Assembly (NCBI RefSeq): GCF_000011645.1
Contig: NC_006270.3
Coordinates: 1,175,501-1,239,500 of the forward strand
DNA: 64,000 bases
Direction: 5' to 3'
From: Bacillus licheniformis DSM 13 = ATCC 14580
GTDB taxonomy: Bacteria > Bacillota > Bacilli > Bacillales > Bacillaceae
Positions 59,642 to 64,000 of this stretch are shown here, in pieces (within the stretch, counting starts at the first letter, position 1; each line of letters starts with the position of its first letter). Made by a program: the position numbers and the translations under genes. The notes beneath the pieces were generated by a model that saw nothing but the letters and a program-made list of their open reading frames with translations, did not search any database and was not told the origin of the DNA.

Positions 59642-60664
59642 ATGACTTCATCAGCTGAACAATTACAGCCCGGACAGGAAATGAACCCGCAAGAATCCCT
59701 TCTGGAGCTGAAAGACGTCAAAAAGTACTTTCCGATCCGCTCAGGGATTTTTCAGAAAAAAATCGGCGATGTCAAAGCGGTGGACGGCATCAGCTTTTCG
59801 CTTAAACGCGGCGAAACGCTCGGCATTGTCGGTGAATCGGGCTGCGGAAAGTCGACCGCCGGACGGACGATGATCCGCCTTTATAAACCGACGGCAGGGC
59901 AGATTTTTTACAAAGGCCGCGACATTTCAAGTTTGTCGGAAGAAGCTTTGAGAAAAAGCGTCCGCAAAAACATCCAGATGGTTTTCCAAGATCCGTTTGC
60001 CTCACTGAACCCGAGAAAAACGCTGCGTTCCATCATCAAAGAACCCTTCAACACGCATCATATGTACAATTTCAAAGAGCGCAACGAAAAAGCCGAAGAG
60101 CTTTTAGCCAAGGTCGGGCTGCACCCGTCGTTTGCGAACCGCTATCCCCACGAATTTTCCGGGGGGCAGCGCCAGCGGATCGGAATCGCGCGGGCGCTGG
60201 CTTTAAATCCGGAGCTTATTATCGCCGATGAACCGGTATCCGCATTGGACGTGTCAATCCAGGCTCAAGTGATCAACCTGATGGAAGAGCTTCAGGAAGA
60301 ATTCAATCTGACATATTTGTTCATTTCCCATGACTTGAGCGTCGTCCGCCATATCAGCGACAGGGTCGGCGTCATGTATCTCGGCAAAATGATGGAGCTG
60401 ACAGACAAGCATGAGCTGTACGGCAACCCGCTTCATCCATACACGCAGGCGCTTCTGTCCGCCGTTCCCGTCACTAGGAAGAAAGGCGGAACAAAGCGGG
60501 AGCGAATCGTTTTAAAAGGCGAGCTGCCGAGTCCCGCCAACCCTCCGAAAGGCTGTGTCTTTCATACGAGGTGTCCGGCCGCAAAAGCGATTTGCGCGGA
60601 AGCCGAACCTGCTTTCAAGGAAGTGAAAACAAACCATTTCGTGGCATGTCACCTTTACGAATAA
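59642..60664 (+). CDS. appF: Oligopeptide ABC transporter ATP-binding protein AppF
   Basis: A 340-residue partner ATPase of the OppF type: Walker A GESGCGKS (about 65-72), FQDPFASLNPRKTL, signature FSGGQRQR, Walker B LIIADEPVSALD, His in FISHDLSVVRH, and the Cys cluster CVFHTRCPAAKAIC. It pairs with AppD to form the ATPase dimer. It starts 3 nt after the appD stop with GGAGGG upstream. Base composition up to here is GC-rich like most of the window. Confidence 0.93.
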   Translation: MTSSAEQLQPGQEMNPQESLLELKDVKKYFPIRSGIFQKKIGDVKAVDGISFSLKRGETLGIVGESGCGKSTAGRTMIRLYKPTAGQIFYKGRDISSLSEEALRKSVRKNIQMVFQDPFASLNPRKTLRSIIKEPFNTHHMYNFKERNEKAEELLAKVGLHPSFANRYPHEFSGGQRQRIGIARALALNPELIIADEPVSALDVSIQAQVINLMEELQEEFNLTYLFISHDLSVVRHISDRVGVMYLGKMMELTDKHELYGNPLHPYTQALLSAVPVTRKKGGTKRERIVLKGELPSPANPPKGCVFHTRCPAAKAICAEAEPAFKEVKTNHFVACHLYE

Positions 60665-60776
60665 AGGGGAAGGCCGTCACATATTAAATCCTTGAGAGGG
60701 GGAATGTCTTCTTTAAAAAACGGGGGTCAATCGGGTGGAAAGAAGGACAACAGTTTAATAAGGGGGAATTCATAAA

Positions 60777-62420
60777 ATGAATAAACGCAAAACAGGATTT
60801 TCAATTTTAAGCTTGCTGCTGATCTTATCGATTTTTCTAACGGCCTGCAACAGCGGCGAAGTCGGAGGGGATGAAAAAGAAGGCAAATCTGACGGGAAGC
60901 CGCAGCAGGGCGGAGATCTGATTGCTGGATCCACAGGTGAACCGACGCTGTTTAATTCACTGTATTCAACTGATACAGCAAGTTCAGATATTGAAAGACT
61001 GATCTACAACACTTTGTTAGACGTTAATGAGAAACTTGAAGTGGAAAACCAACTCGCTGATGAAGTAAAGGAATCGGAGGATGGGTTAACATTCGATGTG
61101 AAGCTAAAAGAAGGTGTCAAGTTTCACGACGGTGAAGAAATGACAGCCGACGATGTCGTTTTTACTTACAGCATTCCGATGAGTGATGAATACGTTGGAG
61201 AACGCGGCTCAAACTTTAAAATGATAGAGTCTGTCACGAAAAAAGGTAAATATGAAGTGCAGTTTAAATTAAAGAAGCAGGATCCGTATTTTTACAATGT
61301 TACACTTGCCAGTTACGGTATTCTGCCTAAGCACATTTTAAAAGATGTCCCAATCAGCAAACTCGGTGAACACGAATTCAATCGAAAGAATCCGATTGGA
61401 ACAGGACCGTTTAAATTTAAAGAATGGAAAGAAGGACAATATGTAAAGGTTGAGGCTTTTGATGATTATTATGCCGGGCGTCCTCATTTAGATTCGATCA
61501 CGTATAAAATTATTCCGGATTCAAATGCAGCGCTGTCACAGCTGCAAGCTGGAGATGTCGATTACTTGGTCGTTACACCAGGACCAGACTATAAAACGGC
61601 CGAGAAATTTAACAATGTGAAGATGGAAACCGATTTAGGTTTGAATTATACGTATATCGGCTGGAACGAAAGAAATGAGCTGTTTAAGGATAAAAAGGTT
61701 CGCCAAGCGCTGACACATGCGCTTGACCGCCAGGCGCTCGTTGACCAAGTTCTAGATGGAGATGGGGAAATCGCGAACATCCCGGAAAGCCCGCTTTCAT
61801 GGAACTACCCGGATAACAAAGATAAGTTTAAAACGTTTGAATACGATCCAGAGAAAGCAAAAAAACTGCTCAAAGAAGCAGGATGGACAGACTCAGATGG
61901 TGATGGGATTTTAGATAAGGACGGCAAAAAGTTTTCTTTCGTTATTAAAACGAACCAAGGAAACAAAACACGGGAAGACCTCGCGGTTGTTGTTCAGCAG
62001 CAATTAAAAGAAATTGGGATTCAAGCAAAACCGCAGATTGTTGAATGGAGTGCTTTAATTGAACAAATGAACCCGCCGAATTGGGATTTTGATGCGATGA
62101 TCATGGGCTGGAGCCTTGCTACGTTCCCTGATCAGAGCAACATTTTCCATTCGAAAGAAGCTGAAAAAGGACTAAACTATGTTTGGTATCAAAATGAAAA
62201 GCTTGATAAACTGCTGGATGAAGCTAAAACGTTGAAGGACCGTGAAGAATATAAAAAGGCGTATGAAGATATTTACGAAATTCTGGCGGAAGATCAGCCG
62301 TATACATTCTTGTATTATACGAATTACCATAGAGCGATGCCTAAAAATATGAAAGGCTACGTATTCCATCCGAAAGAAGATTTCTATAAAGCCGAAGACT
62401 GGTGGCTGGATCAAAAATAA
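60777..62420 (+). CDS. appA: Oligopeptide-binding lipoprotein AppA
   Basis: A 547-residue solute-binding lipoprotein of the SBP_bac_5 family. The signal peptide ends in the lipobox LTAC with Cys24; the mature fold shows GEPTLFNSLYSTDTASSDIE, KEGVKFHDGEEMTADDVVFT and NPIGTGPFKFKEWK. It captures peptides outside the membrane for the AppB-AppC channel. The reading frame is uninterrupted, unlike B. subtilis 168, where appA carries a frameshift. From about 60.95 kb the DNA is clearly more AT-rich than appD-appF. Start ATG 60777 with AGGGGG upstream. Confidence 0.93.
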   Translation: MNKRKTGFSILSLLLILSIFLTACNSGEVGGDEKEGKSDGKPQQGGDLIAGSTGEPTLFNSLYSTDTASSDIERLIYNTLLDVNEKLEVENQLADEVKESEDGLTFDVKLKEGVKFHDGEEMTADDVVFTYSIPMSDEYVGERGSNFKMIESVTKKGKYEVQFKLKKQDPYFYNVTLASYGILPKHILKDVPISKLGEHEFNRKNPIGTGPFKFKEWKEGQYVKVEAFDDYYAGRPHLDSITYKIIPDSNAALSQLQAGDVDYLVVTPGPDYKTAEKFNNVKMETDLGLNYTYIGWNERNELFKDKKVRQALTHALDRQALVDQVLDGDGEIANIPESPLSWNYPDNKDKFKTFEYDPEKAKKLLKEAGWTDSDGDGILDKDGKKFSFVIKTNQGNKTREDLAVVVQQQLKEIGIQAKPQIVEWSALIEQMNPPNWDFDAMIMGWSLATFPDQSNIFHSKEAEKGLNYVWYQNEKLDKLLDEAKTLKDREEYKKAYEDIYEILAEDQPYTFLYYTNYHRAMPKNMKGYVFHPKEDFYKAEDWWLDQK

Positions 62421-62435
62421 CGAGAATCCCTTGAG

Positions 62436-62457
62436 GGAAGTGTAGCTTGCAGCTTCC
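62436..62457 (+). other. Hairpin in the appA-appB gap
   Basis: GGAAG (62436-62440) pairs with CTTCC (62453-62457). It has no T tract, so it more likely stabilises the appA mRNA end, which would raise binding protein over permease, than stops transcription. Confidence 0.35.
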
Positions 62458-62498
62458 TTCCCTTCCTTCTTAATGACTTTTAAAAAAGGGGATAAAAA

Positions 62499-63449
62499 AT
62501 GATTACATATATCATTCGAAGGACGCTCATGTCGATTCCAATATTATTTGGTATTACAATTTTGTCATTTGCGATTATGAAAGCAGCGCCGGGAGATCCA
62601 ATGGCATTGATGATGGATCCGACCATCAGCGCGGGAGACCGTGAAAAATTCATTGAAAAATACGGGTTGGATGAACCTGAACACGTTCAATATTTAAAGT
62701 GGCTCGGAAATATGGTTCAAGGTGACTTCGGTACTTCAATCGTTAGAAAAGGAACGCCAGTGACTGATTTGATTATGGCGAGGCTGCCGAATACGTTATT
62801 GTTAATGCTCGTTTCAACCATTTTGGCTCTCCTCATATCGATCCCGCTTGGAGTGCTTTCAGCTAGGCGGCCATATTCTAAATTGGATTATGGCATCACA
62901 TTCACATCATTTATCGGTCTTGCTGTCCCAAATTTTTGGCTTGGACTGATTCTAATCATGTTTCTTGCTGTTAATTTAGGATGGTTTCCAACCGGGGGCG
63001 TTATGACTCTGAATGCCGATTTTAGTTTATGGGATCGCATTCATCATCTAATTTTGCCTGCATTCGTCCTGGCGACCGCAGATATGGCGGGACTCACCCG
63101 CTACACGAGATCGAGCATGCTTGATGTGCTCAGGCAAGACTACATGCGGACAGCGAGAGCAAAGGGTTTTAAAGAAAATCGTGTCGTGTACAAGCATGGG
63201 CTTCGAAATGGTTTGCTTCCGGTTATTACGATCTTTGGTCTGATGATTCCTTCTTTCATCGGCGGAGCTGTCGTTACTGAACAGATTTTCAGTTGGCCAG
63301 GACTTGGAAAGCTGTTTGTCGACTCTGCTTTCCAGAGGGACTATCCTGTCATTATGGCAATGACGGTTATTTCAGCCACACTTGTTGTCATTGGGAATTT
63401 AGTTGCGGATATTCTTTATGCAATGGTCGATCCGCGGATTGAGTATTAA
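62499..63449 (+). CDS. appB: Oligopeptide ABC transporter permease AppB
   Basis: A 316-residue permease of the OppB type with six membrane helices. It starts MITYIIRRTLMSIPILFGIT, has PGDPMALMMDP in the first periplasmic loop, and carries the cytoplasmic EAA loop DYMRTARAKGFKENRVVYKH (about 213-232) that contacts the ATPases, then RNGLLPVITIFGL and a C-terminal VADILYAMVDPRIEY. Start ATG 62499 behind AGGGGAT. Part of appDFABC. Low-GC codon use, like appA and unlike appD-appF. Confidence 0.93.
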   Translation: MITYIIRRTLMSIPILFGITILSFAIMKAAPGDPMALMMDPTISAGDREKFIEKYGLDEPEHVQYLKWLGNMVQGDFGTSIVRKGTPVTDLIMARLPNTLLLMLVSTILALLISIPLGVLSARRPYSKLDYGITFTSFIGLAVPNFWLGLILIMFLAVNLGWFPTGGVMTLNADFSLWDRIHHLILPAFVLATADMAGLTRYTRSSMLDVLRQDYMRTARAKGFKENRVVYKHGLRNGLLPVITIFGLMIPSFIGGAVVTEQIFSWPGLGKLFVDSAFQRDYPVIMAMTVISATLVVIGNLVADILYAMVDPRIEY

Positions 63450-63468
63450 TGAAGGAGGGAATTGATTC

Positions 63469-64000
63469 ATGACACAGACAAATCCATCGACACCTTCGCC
63501 GGAGATCACATTGCAGGAAAATGTCGCACCAAAGCCCGAGACAATGACAAAAATCTTTTTTGAAAAGTTTTATAAAAACAAGCTGGCGGTAATTGGAGGA
63601 GTTTTATTATTTATTATTATCCTATCAGCGATTTTTGCTCCGGTGATCGCTCCATACCCGCCGGAACAGCAAAACCTTCTGAATAAGCTAAAACCGCCAA
63701 GTGGTGAACATCTAATGGGAACAGACAAGTTTGGCCGAGATATTTTCAGCCGTTTACTTTATGGGGCTCGGGTTTCTTTACTTGTAGGCTTTGCCTCTGT
63801 ACTTGGATCGATTACGATAGGTACGGTGGTCGGCGCAATCGCCGGCTACTTTGGCGGAATAATCGACGCTATTATGATGAGACTGGTGGATATTGTATTA
63901 TCCATACCCGACATCTTTCTGTTAATCACGCTGGTCACCATCTTCCAGCCGGGCATAGATAAACTGATTTTAATATTCGCCTTGACGAGATGGACGACGA
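63469..64000 (+). CDS. appC: Oligopeptide ABC transporter permease AppC, partial
   Basis: The first 177 codons of an OppC-type permease; the gene is cut by the right edge. It begins MTQTNPSTPSPEITLQENVA, has a first membrane helix after FYKNKLAVIGGVLLF, then HLMGTDKFGRDIFSRLLYGARVSL, the typical OppC segment given here by position (about residues 83-106). AppC forms the channel with AppB. It starts 19 nt after the appB stop with GGAGGG upstream. The EAA loop and the C terminus lie outside the window. Confidence 0.9.
   Translation, partial: MTQTNPSTPSPEITLQENVAPKPETMTKIFFEKFYKNKLAVIGGVLLFIIILSAIFAPVIAPYPPEQQNLLNKLKPPSGEHLMGTDKFGRDIFSRLLYGARVSLLVGFASVLGSITIGTVVGAIAGYFGGIIDAIMMRLVDIVLSIPDIFLLITLVTIFQPGIDKLILIFALTRWTT

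Overview
This window reads as a chromosomal segment of a low-to-mid GC Gram-positive spore former. It is almost certainly a member of the Bacillus licheniformis / B. paralicheniformis group. Gene content and order follow the B. subtilis yisI-yisS, yitI-yitW, argCJBD-carAB-argF, yjzC-yjaZ and appDFABC regions, with insertions, losses and decayed genes typical of the licheniformis lineage. No rRNA, tRNA, insertion sequence, prophage or CRISPR array is visible. Identifications come from recognising protein motifs and gene order by eye; no database search was run.

Region by region. (1) 1-7.5 kb: a Spo0E-type phosphatase (partial), a CotH-type spore coat kinase divergent from a CotG-like Lys/Asp/Cys/Ser repeat protein, yisK with a near-perfect SigH promoter, a short independently promoted leader (peptide plus terminator) ahead of an RsgA-type GTPase, then yisL, yisN and asnO. 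(2) 7.6-9.5 kb: an ammonium transporter and its PII partner; the PII gene is frameshifted. (3) 9.6-15.7 kb: a MATE exporter, AraC regulator yisR, a GNAT enzyme, the LacI-type repressor degA (iolQ), its likely target yisS (iolX) with three AAGCGCTT-core operators, and a 5'-truncated MocR-type remnant (yisV-like). (4) 16-24.3 kb: a tightly overlapping six-gene operon for a citrate-hydroxamate siderophore (rhizobactin 1021/schizokinen type) behind a Fur box. (5) 24.4-32.4 kb: yitI, an SDR/WYL-regulator divergent pair, and a SAM-riboswitch-controlled operon of yitJ and a B12-dependent methionine synthase. (6) 32.4-40.9 kb: yitK, yitL, two tiny probable spore genes, a cluster of large palindromes, yitS (DegV), yitT, a lipoprotein form of the BsuPI proteinase inhibitor, guaC, two small genes, yitU, yitV, yitW. 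(7) 41.2-50.6 kb: the complete arginine/citrulline operon argCJBD-carAB-argF with ArgR-type boxes before argC and carA. (8) 50.6-58.5 kb: uppP, yjzC, yjzD, yjaU, yjaV, med-comZ, yjzB, fabHA-fabF with a perfect FapR operator, and yjaZ. (9) 58.6-64 kb: the oligopeptide permease operon appD-appF-appA-appB-appC, with appC cut by the right edge.

How the genes work together. The siderophore operon is self-contained for precursor supply (aminotransferase, decarboxylase), hydroxylation, acetylation and condensation, but has no export or uptake genes here. The methionine operon joins folate reduction, homocysteine methylation and B12-dependent methionine synthesis under one SAM riboswitch. The degA-yisS pair is a repressor-target module for scyllo-inositol oxidation. 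The arg operon makes citrulline from glutamate with its own carbamoyl-phosphate synthetase. The items most worth a second look are the possible attenuator ahead of the RsgA paralogue, the CotH/CotG-like pair, the frameshifted PII gene, the palindrome and repeat cluster near 34.5 kb, and the compositional break inside the app operon.
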